Of a stretch of DNA of 64,000 nucleotides, positions 29,265 through 37,989 are shown piece after piece. This DNA comes from Stutzerimonas nitrititolerans (GTDB lineage Bacteria; Pseudomonadota; Gammaproteobacteria; Pseudomonadales; Pseudomonadaceae). The translations under genes and the position numbers were made by a program. Each line of letters starts with the position of its first letter. Position 1 is the stretch's first letter. Location: NCBI RefSeq assembly GCF_003696285.1, contig NZ_RFFL01000005.1:119736-183735 (forward strand), given 5' to 3'. A model generated the notes under the pieces. The model ran no database searches. It was not told the origin of the DNA and saw only the letters and a list, made by a program, of their open reading frames with translations.

Positions 29265-30053
29265 TCAGGCCACCTGCGCTGAAGCCTGCATCTGCAGGAG
29301 ATGCTTGAGCAACGACCGATAGGCCAGCACCGCACGGCTCGTCGCATCATGCTGCGAAGGCGTGACGCCGGCCAGGCTCGCGTCGCGCAGGCGCGTATCG
29401 ATGGGAATGAAGGCCTGCCAGAGATTGTCCTGGTAGCCGTTGCGCAGCACCTTGAGGGTATTCATCGAGGCTTGGGTACGGCGGTCGAACAGCGTCGGCA
29501 CTATGACGTAGGGCAGCGCCTGCCGACGCGAACGGTTGATCATGCCCAGCGTGCCGACCATCCGCTCCAGCCCTTTCAGAGCGAGAAATTCGGTCTGCAC
29601 CGGAATGATCAGTTGCTGGCTCGCCGCCAGCGCGTTGACCATCAGCACACCCAGCAGCGGCGGGCTGTCGATGATGGCGTAATCGAAATCCTGCCACAGC
29701 TGCGAAAGGCTCTTGGCGATGACCAGACCCAGGCCGTTCTGGCCGGGCGACTGGCGCTCGAGTGTGGCCAGCACGGTGCTCGAAGGCAGCAGCGAGATGC
29801 GCTCGTGGCTGGTCGGCAGCAGCAGTTGCCAGGGCAGCCCCTCGGGCACACTGCCCTGGTGCTGGAACAGATCGAATACGCTGTGCTCGAGATTGTCCGG
29901 GTCATGCCCGAAATAACTCGTCATCGACCCGTGCGGATCGAGATCCAGCACCACGACCCGCTTGCCGGAATCGGCCAGCAAGCCCGCCAGGGCGATCGAC
30001 GTCGTGGTCTTGCCCACTCCGCCTTTTTGATTGGCTACAGCCCAGACTCTCAT
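29265..30053 (-). CDS. parC: ParA-type ATPase ParC for polar chemotaxis array placement
   Basis: 262 aa. Deviant Walker A AVANQKGGVGKTTTSIALAG at the very N-terminus, switch I/II VLDLDPHGSMT and YAIIDSPPLLGVL. The genomic position between motD and the ParP-like gene marks it as ParC, which places CheA/ParP arrays at the old pole, rather than as a chromosome-partition ParA. Start 30053 is where the P-loop begins; the upstream extension has no family features. Confidence 0.85.
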   Translation of the reverse strand: MRVWAVANQKGGVGKTTTSIALAGLLADSGKRVVVLDLDPHGSMTSYFGHDPDNLEHSVFDLFQHQGSVPEGLPWQLLLPTSHERISLLPSSTVLATLERQSPGQNGLGLVIAKSLSQLWQDFDYAIIDSPPLLGVLMVNALAASQQLIIPVQTEFLALKGLERMVGTLGMINRSRRQALPYVIVPTLFDRRTQASMNTLKVLRNGYQDNLWQAFIPIDTRLRDASLAGVTPSQHDATSRAVLAYRSLLKHLLQMQASAQVA

Positions 30054-30173
30054 ACGCGTTCCATCCGGCTTCGAACCAGACCATGAATGCCGCGCCGATT
30101 GGCGACGACAGGGATTTGACGACGCCGCATGCACGGCCTGTTGAGTGCAACCATCTGCACTTTACATGCCACG

Positions 30174-30974
30174 CTAACGGGGCATGCCGGCGACATCCGC
30201 CTTGCGGTCACGCACGTCCACATCGCTGCGACGGACGTCCAGATGGCGTGATATCACCAGTACCACACGACGGTTGCGCGCCCGCCCCGCTTCGGTGGCG
30301 TTGTCGGCGATCGGCTGGAATTCTCCGTACCCCACCGCCGCCAACCGTCGCGGGTCGACTCCATCGGCGGCGAGCATGCGCACCACGCTGCCCGCGCGGG
30401 CGGCGGACAACTCCCAGTTGGTGGGGTACCTGTCGGTGCTGATGGGCAGGTTGTCGGTGAAACCCTCTACCCGAATCGGGTTATCGAAGGGTGCCAGAAT
30501 TCCGGCAACCTTCTCCAGCAAATCGAAGGCATTGTCGTTCGGCAGCGCGTCGCCGCTGGGGAAAAGCAGGCTCGAATTCAACTCGATTTCCACCCAGAGT
30601 TCGTTACCGCGCACGGTGAGCTGGTTGGAGCCGATCAGATCGGAAAAGGCTTCACGCATGCTCTGCATGATGCTTTCCAGCGGATCGTCAGGTTGCGGCG
30701 ATGACTTGTCCCCGGGTTCGTCGACCTGCGACACCGTCGGCAGCGTGGTGCGTGGCCGCTCCTCCCCGATGGGAATCGGCTTGACGGCTCGATCGGGCTG
30801 ATTGAAGACCCCCACCAGGGACTCGGACAGAATCTTGTACTTGCCCTCGTTGAGCGAGGAGATCGAATACATGACGACGAAGAAGGCGAACAGCAGCGTG
30901 ATGAAGTCGGCGTAGGAAACCAGCCAACGCTCGTTGTTCTCCGGCTCTTCCGGACGCCTGCGACGACGAGACAC
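30174..30974 (-). CDS. motD: Flagellar stator protein MotD (MotB type)
   Basis: 266 aa. A basic N-terminus (MSRRRRRPEEPE) is followed by a single transmembrane helix WLVSYADFITLLFAFFVVMY carrying the essential Asp. A linker/plug and a C-terminal OmpA-like peptidoglycan-binding domain (RVEGFTDNLPIS, LSAARAGSVVRML, RARNRRVVLVI) follow. With MotC it forms the second, proton-driven stator of pseudomonads. It starts 3 nt after motC. Confidence 0.96.
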   Translation of the reverse strand: MSRRRRRPEEPENNERWLVSYADFITLLFAFFVVMYSISSLNEGKYKILSESLVGVFNQPDRAVKPIPIGEERPRTTLPTVSQVDEPGDKSSPQPDDPLESIMQSMREAFSDLIGSNQLTVRGNELWVEIELNSSLLFPSGDALPNDNAFDLLEKVAGILAPFDNPIRVEGFTDNLPISTDRYPTNWELSAARAGSVVRMLAADGVDPRRLAAVGYGEFQPIADNATEAGRARNRRVVLVISRHLDVRRSDVDVRDRKADVAGMPR

Positions 30975-30977
30975 AAG

Positions 30978-31718
30978 CTACTCCACGAATCCTTGCAGCT
31001 TCATTTCGATCGAGCGCGGGTTTTCGCCTTCGGCGATCGACAGCACGCCCTCGAGCAGCATTTCCCGGTAGGTCGTCTGCGTATGCACGATGTTCTTCAG
31101 CTTGTTGCCGATGGGCAACACCAGCAAGTTGGCGAAGCCGACCCCGTAGATGGTCGCGACGAACGCCACGGCGATACCGCCGCCCAGCTGGCTGGGATCG
31201 GCGAGATTACCCATCACGTGGATCAGGCCCATGACCGCGCCGATGATGCCGATCGTCGGGGAATAGCCGCCCATGCTCTCGAACACCTTGGCCGCCCGCA
31301 GATCGCGGCTCTCCTGGGTGTACAGGTCCACCTCGAGAATGCTGCGAATCACCTCTGGCTCGGCGCCATCCACGAGCAGCTGCAGACCCTTGCGGGCATA
31401 AGGATCGCGCTCGGTCTCGGCGACGGGCTCGAGGCCCAGCAAGCCTTCCTTGCGCGCCGTGCTGCTCCAGGAACTGACCTGGCTGATGCCTTGCGCCAGG
31501 TCGATACGCGGCGGGAAAAGAATCCAGCTGACGATGGACATGGCACGCATGAACACCGCGATCGGGGTCTGCAGCAGCACGGCACCAAGCGTGCCGCCCA
31601 GCACGATGAGAGCAGCAGGCCCGTTGAGCAAGGCGGAAACATGCCCACCCTCGAGAAAATTGCCACCGACGATCGCCACGAACGCCAGGACCAGCCCGAT
31701 CAGGCTGAGCACATCCAT
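30978..31718 (-). CDS. motC: Flagellar stator protein MotC (MotA type)
   Basis: 246 aa with four hydrophobic segments, starting [20 protein letters not shown]. It includes the ion-channel helices MGGYSPTIGIIGAVMGLIHV and GGIAVAFVATIYGVGFANL, and a cytoplasmic loop with charged residues for FliG. Start 31718 matches the family; its ATG overlaps the cheB stop as TGATG. Confidence 0.96.
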   Translation of the reverse strand: MDVLSLIGLVLAFVAIVGGNFLEGGHVSALLNGPAALIVLGGTLGAVLLQTPIAVFMRAMSIVSWILFPPRIDLAQGISQVSSWSSTARKEGLLGLEPVAETERDPYARKGLQLLVDGAEPEVIRSILEVDLYTQESRDLRAAKVFESMGGYSPTIGIIGAVMGLIHVMGNLADPSQLGGGIAVAFVATIYGVGFANLLVLPIGNKLKNIVHTQTTYREMLLEGVLSIAEGENPRSIEMKLQGFVE

Positions 31719-32827
31719 CAGAGGCACGCCTCGCTCAGATGGCGGCCGATGTCATCGAGGGGGTACACGGCATCCGCGAGGTTGGCCTTGACCACCGCCA
31801 TGGGCATTCCGTAGATCACGCAGCTGGCTTCGTCCTGCGCCCAGATCTGGCTACCGCTCTGCTTGAGCATGCGCGCGCCTTCCCGGCCGTCGGCGCCCAT
31901 GCCGGTGAGCACCACCGCCAGCACCTTGTCCTGGAAAGCCTTGGCCGCCGAGCCGAAGGTCACGTCGACGCAAGGGCGGTAGTTCAGGCGTTCGTCGCCC
32001 GGCAGGATACGCACCTGCCCGCGTCCGTCGACCATCATCTGCTTGCCGCCGGGGGCCAGCAATGCGAGGCCCGGACGCAGCACGTCACCATCCTCGGCTT
32101 CCTTGACGCGAATCTGGCAGAGCTTGTCCAGCCGCTCGGCGAACGCCTTGGTGAACGCAGCCGGCATGTGCTGAATCAACAGGATCGGCGCCGGAAAACC
32201 GGCCGGCAGTTGCATCAGCACCCGCTGCAGCGCAACCGGCCCGCCGGTCGAGGTGCCGATGGCGACCAGTCGGTAGGCCTTGCGCTTGGGCGCGGCGCTG
32301 GGTGCCGCGACCGGCGTAGCGGCGCCGCGCGGACTCGGCGCTGGCGCGATCCGCCCACGCCCGAGGGGCGCGGTAGAACCGGTGGTTGCCGGCGCAGACG
32401 AAGTGCCGACGTGGCTGCCATACCGGCGGTTGCTGCGCGATACGGTGTGTACCTTCTCGCACAGCAGCTGCTTGACCTTGTCCGGATTGCGCGAAATATC
32501 CTCGAAGTTCTTCGGCAGATAGTCGACCGCCCCGGCATCCAGCGCATCGAGCGTGACGCGAGCGCCTTCGTGCGTCAGCGAAGAGAACATCAAGACCCGC
32601 GTCGGGCAGCGCTGCATGATCTGCCGCACGGCGGTGATGCCGTCCATCATCGGCATCTCGTAATCCATGGTGATCACGTCCGGCTTGAGCGCCAGCGCCT
32701 GATCGATCGCCTCGCGACCGTTAGTGGCGGTGCCGACCACCTGGATATTGGGGTCCGAAGACAGGATTTCCGAAACGCGGCGGCGAAAGAAGCCGGAATC
32801 GTCCACCACCAAGACCTTGACTGCCAT
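31718..32827 (-). CDS. cheB: Chemoreceptor glutamate methylesterase CheB
   Basis: 369 aa. A receiver domain (Asp55 in [13 protein letters not shown]) is followed by a long Pro/Ala linker (residues about 140-180) and the methylesterase domain with catalytic Ser in GTSTGGP, His in LIQHMP and Asp in [10 protein letters not shown]. It adapts receptors by demethylation when phosphorylated by CheA. Start [10 protein letters not shown] at 32827. Confidence 0.96.
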   Translation of the reverse strand: MAVKVLVVDDSGFFRRRVSEILSSDPNIQVVGTATNGREAIDQALALKPDVITMDYEMPMMDGITAVRQIMQRCPTRVLMFSSLTHEGARVTLDALDAGAVDYLPKNFEDISRNPDKVKQLLCEKVHTVSRSNRRYGSHVGTSSAPATTGSTAPLGRGRIAPAPSPRGAATPVAAPSAAPKRKAYRLVAIGTSTGGPVALQRVLMQLPAGFPAPILLIQHMPAAFTKAFAERLDKLCQIRVKEAEDGDVLRPGLALLAPGGKQMMVDGRGQVRILPGDERLNYRPCVDVTFGSAAKAFQDKVLAVVLTGMGADGREGARMLKQSGSQIWAQDEASCVIYGMPMAVVKANLADAVYPLDDIGRHLSEACL

Positions 32828-32872
32828 AAACACTCCTAGCGACAGCGCTCCTCAGGGAGCGCCGTCAACTGA

Positions 32873-35008
32873 TCAGAACCGGCGTGCGTAACGCTTGAGC
32901 ATGCTGGGAACGTCCAGAATCAGGGCGATGCGACCATCGCCGGTGATGGTGGCGCCGGAGATGCCAGGAGTGCCTTGCAGTCCCTTGCCCAGGGGCTTGA
33001 TGACCACTTCTTCCTGGCCAACCAGCTGGTCGACGACAAAGCCGATGCTCTGGTTGCCGACGCTGAGGATGACCACATGCCCCTCACGCTGCTCTTCCCG
33101 GGACGCGCCCTGGACCAGCCAGCGCTTGAGGTAGAACAGGGGAAGCGCCTTGTCGCGCACGATCACCACCTCCTGGCCGTCGACCACGTTGGTGCGTGAC
33201 AGGTCGAGGTGGAAAATCTCGTTGACGTTGACCAGTGGGAAGGCGAACGCCTGGTTGCCGAGCATGACCATCAGGGTCGGCATGATCGCCAGCGTCAGCG
33301 GCACCTTGATCACTACGCGAGAGCCCTGGCCCTTGCTGGAGAACACGTTGACCGTGCCGTTGAGCTGGGAAATCTTGGTTTTCACCACGTCCATGCCCAC
33401 CCCGCGCCCCGACACGTCGGAGATCTCGGTCTTGGTGGAGAAGCCCGGGGCGAAGATCAGGTTGTAGCACTCCAGATCGGTCAGCCGTTCGGCGGCGTCC
33501 TTTTCCAGCATGCCCTTCTCGACCGCCTTGGCACGCAACACATTGGCGTCCATCCCCTTGCCGTCGTCGCTGATCATCAGAAGGATATGATCCCCCTCCT
33601 GCTCGGCGGACAGCACCACCTTGCCGGTACGCGACTTGCCGGCCGCCTCGCGATCGGACGGCATCTCGATGCCGTGGTCGACCGCGTTGCGCACCAGGTG
33701 CACCAGCGGGTCGGCCAGCGCCTCGACAAGGTTCTTGTCCAGGTCGGTGTCTTCGCCGACCAGCTCGAGGTTGATTTCCTTCTTCAGGCTGCGCGCCAGA
33801 TCGCGGACCAGCCGCGGAAAGCGACCGAATACCTTCTTGATCGGCTGCATGCGCGTCTTCATCACCGCGCTTTGCAGATCGGCCGTCACCACATCGAGGT
33901 TGGACACGGCCTTGGCCATGGCCTCGTCGCCGCTGCTGGAGCCCAGGCGAACCAGACGGTTACGCACCAGCACCAGCTCGCCGACCATATTCATGATTTC
34001 ATCGAGTCGCGCCGTATCGACGCGTACCGTCGTCTCGGCTTCGCTGGCAACCTTTTCAGGTGCCGGCGCCGCAGCCTTGACGGGTGCGGCCGGCTTCGCC
34101 GGAGTGGCCTTGGCGGGCGCAGGTTTCGGCGCGACAGCCGCTACCGGTGTCGGCGCAGGCGTTTCCGGCAGCTTGGCTGCCTCGGGTTCGAACTTGCCCT
34201 TGCCATGCAACTGATCGAGCAGTGCTTCGAATTCGTCGTCGGTGATCTCGTCGCCACCGGCCGCGCTCGGCACGGCTTCGGCAGCGACCGGTTCGGGCTC
34301 AGGAGTCACCGCAGGCTCGGCGAACTGACCCTTGCCGTGCAGCTGATCGAGCAGCGCCTCGAATTCTTCGTCGGTGATCTCGTCGCTGGCAGGCGCAGCG
34401 GCGGGCTGGGCAACGGCAGCAGCGGGTGCAATCGGCTCCGCTGCGAACTGGCCCTTGCCATGCAACTGATCGAGCAGCGCTTCGAATTCGTCATCGGTGA
34501 TTTCGTCGGCACCCGCATCGCCTTGCGCCACCGGCTCTTCCACCGGCTCGAACGCTTGCTCGACGACGGCAGGCGCCACGGGCTCAGCTATCGCAACCGG
34601 CTCGGGCGCCGCTTCGCCTGCAGGCTCGGCCAGACGTGCCAGTGCGGCCAGCAGCTCGGGTGACGCGGGCGTGACTTCGCTACGCTCGCGCACCTGACAG
34701 AACATGGCGTTGACGGCATCGAGTGCCTGCAGCACGACATCCATCAGCTCCGAGTCGACGCGGCGCTCACCCTTGCGCAGGATGTCGAAGACGTTCTCGG
34801 CGATGTGGCAGCATTCGACCAGCTCATGCAGCTGAAGAAAGCCAGCCCCCCCCTTTACCGTGTGAAACCCACGAAAAATCGCGTTGAGCAAGGCGGCGTC
34901 ATCGGGGCTGCTTTCCAGCTCCACCAACTGCTCTGACAACAGTTCGAGAATCTCGCCGGCCTCCACCAGGAAGTCCTGGAGGATTTCCTCATCGGCGTCG
35001 AAGCTCAT
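32873..35008 (-). CDS. cheA: Chemotaxis histidine kinase CheA
   Basis: 711 aa. P1 Hpt domain at residues about 1-105 with phospho-His49 (FRGFHTVKGGAGF). A long Ala/Pro/Glu-rich linker (about 125-325) carries three near-identical peptides and no recognisable P2 domain. Next come the P3 dimerisation helices (LDEIMNMVGELVLVRN), the P4 ATPase (LVHLVRNAVDHGIE, DDGKGMD, SDVSGRGVGMDVV) and P5 CheW-like. The codons straight after His49 contain a run of eight G (34846-34853). ATG 35008 was preferred over an upstream GTG at 35014. Confidence 0.97.
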   Translation of the reverse strand: MSFDADEEILQDFLVEAGEILELLSEQLVELESSPDDAALLNAIFRGFHTVKGGAGFLQLHELVECCHIAENVFDILRKGERRVDSELMDVVLQALDAVNAMFCQVRERSEVTPASPELLAALARLAEPAGEAAPEPVAIAEPVAPAVVEQAFEPVEEPVAQGDAGADEITDDEFEALLDQLHGKGQFAAEPIAPAAAVAQPAAAPASDEITDEEFEALLDQLHGKGQFAEPAVTPEPEPVAAEAVPSAAGGDEITDDEFEALLDQLHGKGKFEPEAAKLPETPAPTPVAAVAPKPAPAKATPAKPAAPVKAAAPAPEKVASEAETTVRVDTARLDEIMNMVGELVLVRNRLVRLGSSSGDEAMAKAVSNLDVVTADLQSAVMKTRMQPIKKVFGRFPRLVRDLARSLKKEINLELVGEDTDLDKNLVEALADPLVHLVRNAVDHGIEMPSDREAAGKSRTGKVVLSAEQEGDHILLMISDDGKGMDANVLRAKAVEKGMLEKDAAERLTDLECYNLIFAPGFSTKTEISDVSGRGVGMDVVKTKISQLNGTVNVFSSKGQGSRVVIKVPLTLAIMPTLMVMLGNQAFAFPLVNVNEIFHLDLSRTNVVDGQEVVIVRDKALPLFYLKRWLVQGASREEQREGHVVILSVGNQSIGFVVDQLVGQEEVVIKPLGKGLQGTPGISGATITGDGRIALILDVPSMLKRYARRF
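34193..34504 (-). repeat. Three direct peptide repeats in the CheA linker
   Basis: Within cheA, residues 169-188, 209-228 and 253-272 each read DEITD(D/E)EFEALLDQLHGKG with at most one or two changes. They are separated by low-complexity Ala/Pro/Glu spacers of about 20-24 residues. The DNA copies are also near-identical, suggesting recent duplication or gene conversion. The peptide resembles the CheY-binding tails of CheZ and FliM. Confidence 0.9.
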
Positions 35009-35019
35009 ATGCACATCCC

Positions 35020-35814
35020 CTAAAAGCCCAGGCTTGAAAGCAGATCGTCGACATCGTCCTGACCGGACACGACGTCCTCACGCATATCGGCATGCATCTG
35101 CGGACCTTCACCGTTGGAAGATCCTTTTTGTTGTTTTTGCTTTTCCTGTTCGGCCCGAAGCTCGTCGCGGTCGTGCTGAATGCCGGCCACGCGATCGACC
35201 TGACCCGCCATCAGCACCAGGTTGAGCAAGTCGCCTTCCAGCTCGGTGATCAGCCGCGTGACGCGCTTGATGACCTGCCCCGTCAGGTCCTGGAAATCCT
35301 GCGCCAGCATGATTTCGCTGAGGTGCTCCGACAGCTGGGTGCCATCGTTCATGGCGCGCTGGAGAAACGCGTCGATACGCCGCACCAGCTCGCGGAACTG
35401 ATCGGCATTCATCTCGCGCCGCATGAAGCGCTGCCAGTCGGCCGTCAGGCTCTGCGCCTCGTAACTGACGTAGTTGACCAGCGGTGCGGACTCTTCCACC
35501 AGGTCCATGGTGCGGTTGGCCGCCTTCTCGGTCATTTCCACGACGAAGGAAAGACGGTCGGTGGCGTCGGTGATCGGCGATGGCTCACCACCGGCATGGC
35601 AGGTGTCCATCTCCAGCTTGACGATTGCGCTGTGCAGCTCACGTGTGAGCTTGCCGACTTCCCGGTACAGGCCGCGGTCGCGGTCCTGGGTGAACTGAGT
35701 GATCAATTGCGCGGCGTCGGCGAAACGCCCCTGCTGGAGGCTTTCGATCAGTTGCGGCGCATGGTCCCGCAGAGTCGCTTCGAACTCCGAGGTAGCCTGC
35801 TCTGGTTGCGTCAT
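35020..35814 (-). CDS. cheZ: CheY-P phosphatase CheZ
   Basis: 264 aa, long helical hairpin. The catalytic region has IMLAQDFQDLTGQVIKRV with the active Gln, and the extreme C-terminus QDDVDDLLSSLGF is the CheY-binding tail. A basic Lys/Gln-rich linker (EKQKQQKGSSNGEG) precedes the tail. It dephosphorylates CheY-P. Co-transcribed with cheY, 21 nt after it. Confidence 0.97.
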   Translation of the reverse strand: MTQPEQATSEFEATLRDHAPQLIESLQQGRFADAAQLITQFTQDRDRGLYREVGKLTRELHSAIVKLEMDTCHAGGEPSPITDATDRLSFVVEMTEKAANRTMDLVEESAPLVNYVSYEAQSLTADWQRFMRREMNADQFRELVRRIDAFLQRAMNDGTQLSEHLSEIMLAQDFQDLTGQVIKRVTRLITELEGDLLNLVLMAGQVDRVAGIQHDRDELRAEQEKQKQQKGSSNGEGPQMHADMREDVVSGQDDVDDLLSSLGF

Positions 35815-35835
35815 AGTGCCCTCTCGGCGTCTACA

Positions 35836-36210
35836 TCAGCCGTTGACACGCTCGAAGATCTTTTCAATCTTGTCTTTGAGCACCTGAGCCGTGAATGGCT
35901 TGACCACGTAGCCGTTCACGCCCGCCTGGGCCGCTTCGATGATCTGGTCGCGCTTGGCCTCGGCGGTGACCATCAGCACGGGCAGGTGCTTGAGGCGGTC
36001 ATCGGCGCGCACATGGCGCAGCAGATCGATGCCGCTCATGCCGGGCATGTTCCAGTCGGTGACGAGAAAATCGAAACCGCCGCTTTTCAGCATCGGCAGG
36101 GCCGTGGTGCCATCGTCCGCCTCGGCGGTGTTGGTGAAGCCCAGATCGCGCAAGAGGTTCTTGATGATCCGTCTCATGGTCGAGAAGTCATCGACGATGA
36201 GGATTTTCAT
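35836..36210 (-). CDS. cheY: Chemotaxis response regulator CheY
   Basis: 124-aa single receiver domain. Acidic pair Asp7/Asp8 in ILIVDD, phospho-acceptor Asp52 in [10 protein letters not shown], Thr in MVTAEA and Lys in VVKPF are all in place. CheY-P binds FliM/FliN to reverse rotation. Start 36210 gives the family length; the upstream codons are leader. Confidence 0.97.
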   Translation of the reverse strand: MKILIVDDFSTMRRIIKNLLRDLGFTNTAEADDGTTALPMLKSGGFDFLVTDWNMPGMSGIDLLRHVRADDRLKHLPVLMVTAEAKRDQIIEAAQAGVNGYVVKPFTAQVLKDKIEKIFERVNG

Positions 36211-36298
36211 ATTCTTGTCCAAGTACACCTCCGTAAATCTCAAAAATCCCCAGAGCCTGCTCACGGTCCATTGCGGGCTTCTTGCGTGAAGCGCGTGA

Positions 36299-36325
36299 AA
36301 ATCGGCTTCGGATGAGCGCTGCTAA
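36299..36325 (-). promoter_or_regulatory. Weak candidate FliA-type promoter ahead of cheY
   Basis: On the minus strand TTAG-N15-GCCGATTT approximates the sigma-28 consensus (TAAA-N15-GCCGATAA) in the 120-bp fliA-cheY gap. The -10 keeps GCCGAT; the -35 is poor. Confidence 0.3.
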
Positions 36326-36330
36326 TCGGT

Positions 36331-37077
36331 CTATCGAGCGCGCCATTCACCCAGGCGGGCACGCAGGCGCGCCGCACACTGGCTATGCAACTGGCTGACC
36401 CGCGACTCGCTGACCCCCAGTACCTGACCGATTTCCTTCAGGTTCAATTCTTCGTCGTAGTACAGCGACAACACCAGCTTCTCGCGTTCAGGCAGATTGC
36501 CGATCGCCTCGGCCAGCGCCTGCTGGAAACGTTCGTCTTCGAGATCACGGAACGGTTCGGGATGGGCACTGGCGGCGTCCTCCTGAAAATCACCGTGCTC
36601 GCCTTCCTGCAACAGGTCGTCGAAGCTGAACAGGCGGCTGCCCAGGGTGTCGCCCAGAATGCCGTAGTACTCATCGAGACTCAATTTAAGTTCGGCCGCA
36701 ACCTCTTGATCTTTAGCGTCACGCCCGGTTTTCGCCTCGATGGCGCGAATCGCCTCGCTGACCATGCGCGAGTTGCGATGCACCGAGCGCGGTGCCCAGT
36801 CGCCCTTGCGCACTTCATCGAGCATGGCGCCACGGATGCGAATTCCTGCGTAGGTTTCGAAACTCGCGCCCTTGCCGGCGTCGTATTTCTTCGACGCTTC
36901 CAGCAGGCCGATCATGCCCGCCTGCATCAGGTCGTCGACCTGCACGCTGCTGGGCAAGCGCGCCAGCAGGTGATAGGCGATTCGCTTGACCAGCGGCGCA
37001 TACTGATCGATGAGTTGGTACTGGGCGTCCTTAGCCTGAGCTTTGCTGTAATACATGCCTGCTCCAGCCACTGTCAT
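36331..37077 (-). CDS. fliA: Flagellar sigma-28 factor FliA
   Basis: 248 aa. Region 2 (LVKRIAYHLLARLPSSVQVDD, MQAGMIGLLEA, SFETYAGIRIRGAMLDEVRK), region 3 and the region 4 helix-turn-helix (LNLKEIGQVLGVSESRVSQL) are all present. It transcribes flagellin, motor and late chemotaxis genes after FlgM export. The start overlaps the fleN stop as ATGA. Confidence 0.97.
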   Translation of the reverse strand: MTVAGAGMYYSKAQAKDAQYQLIDQYAPLVKRIAYHLLARLPSSVQVDDLMQAGMIGLLEASKKYDAGKGASFETYAGIRIRGAMLDEVRKGDWAPRSVHRNSRMVSEAIRAIEAKTGRDAKDQEVAAELKLSLDEYYGILGDTLGSRLFSFDDLLQEGEHGDFQEDAASAHPEPFRDLEDERFQQALAEAIGNLPEREKLVLSLYYDEELNLKEIGQVLGVSESRVSQLHSQCAARLRARLGEWRAR

Positions 37078-37901
37078 TCGTGGGTGTCTGCGGCCGGCCT
37101 GACGAGGCGTTCCACAAAGAATTCAAGGTGCCCGCGCGGCGTGGCCGGCAGCGGCCAGGTGTCGATCTTCTGCGCGATGGCCTTGAAGGCCAGCGCGCAT
37201 TTGGAACGCGGGTAGGCTTCGTAAACGGCCCGCTGCTTCTGCACCGCCTTGCGCACCGTTTCATCGTACGGCACGGCACCGACATACTGCAGCGCCACGT
37301 CGAGAAAACGCTCGGTCACGTTGGTGAGCTTGGCGAACAGGTTACGACCTTCCTGCGGTGCATGGGCCATGTTGGCCAGCACGCGAAACCTGTTGATACC
37401 GTAGTCGCGGTTGAGCAACTTGATCAAGGCATAGGCATCGGTGATCGAAGTGGGCTCGTCGGTCACCACCAGCAGGACTTCCTGGGCGGCCCGCACGAAG
37501 CTGATGACGCCGTCGCCGATGCCCGCGGCAGTGTCGATGACCAGCACATCGAGGTCGTCGCCGATATCGCTGAATGCCTGGATCAGCCCCGAGTGCTGCA
37601 GCGAGGACAGCTGCACCATGCTCTGTGCGCCGGAAGCGGCCGGCACGATGCGTATGCCGCCGGGCCCCTGGATGAGCACGTCGCGCAGATCGCACTCCCC
37701 GGCGATCACGTCGGCCAGGGTGCGCTTGGTATTCAGGCCCAGCAGCACGTCGACGTTGGCCAGCCCGAGGTCGGCGTCGAGCAGAACCACCCGGCGCCCC
37801 AGATCGGCCAGCGCCAAGGCCAGATTGACCGACACGTTGGTCTTGCCAACGCCACCCTTGCCGCCAGTCACCGCTATTACCTGTACGGGATGAGTACCCA
37901 T
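37074..37901 (-). CDS. fleN: Flagellar number regulator FleN (FlhG)
   Basis: 275-aa MinD/ParA-type ATPase. Deviant Walker A VTGGKGGVGKTNVSVNLA, switch segments LLDADLGLANVDVLLG and VLVIDTAAGIGDGV, and a C-terminal amphipathic part near HLEFFVERLVRP. It binds FleQ and antagonises it so that only one polar flagellum is made. 88 nt behind flhF. Confidence 0.97.
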   Translation of the reverse strand: MGTHPVQVIAVTGGKGGVGKTNVSVNLALALADLGRRVVLLDADLGLANVDVLLGLNTKRTLADVIAGECDLRDVLIQGPGGIRIVPAASGAQSMVQLSSLQHSGLIQAFSDIGDDLDVLVIDTAAGIGDGVISFVRAAQEVLLVVTDEPTSITDAYALIKLLNRDYGINRFRVLANMAHAPQEGRNLFAKLTNVTERFLDVALQYVGAVPYDETVRKAVQKQRAVYEAYPRSKCALAFKAIAQKIDTWPLPATPRGHLEFFVERLVRPAADTHE

Positions 37902-37989
37902 TTTTAACGCCTATTCATGCTGGGGCCGCTGGCCCGTCGATGCGTTCGACCCGAACGCCTCTGTTTTGTCTGTGTCGTCGTCAACGCCG

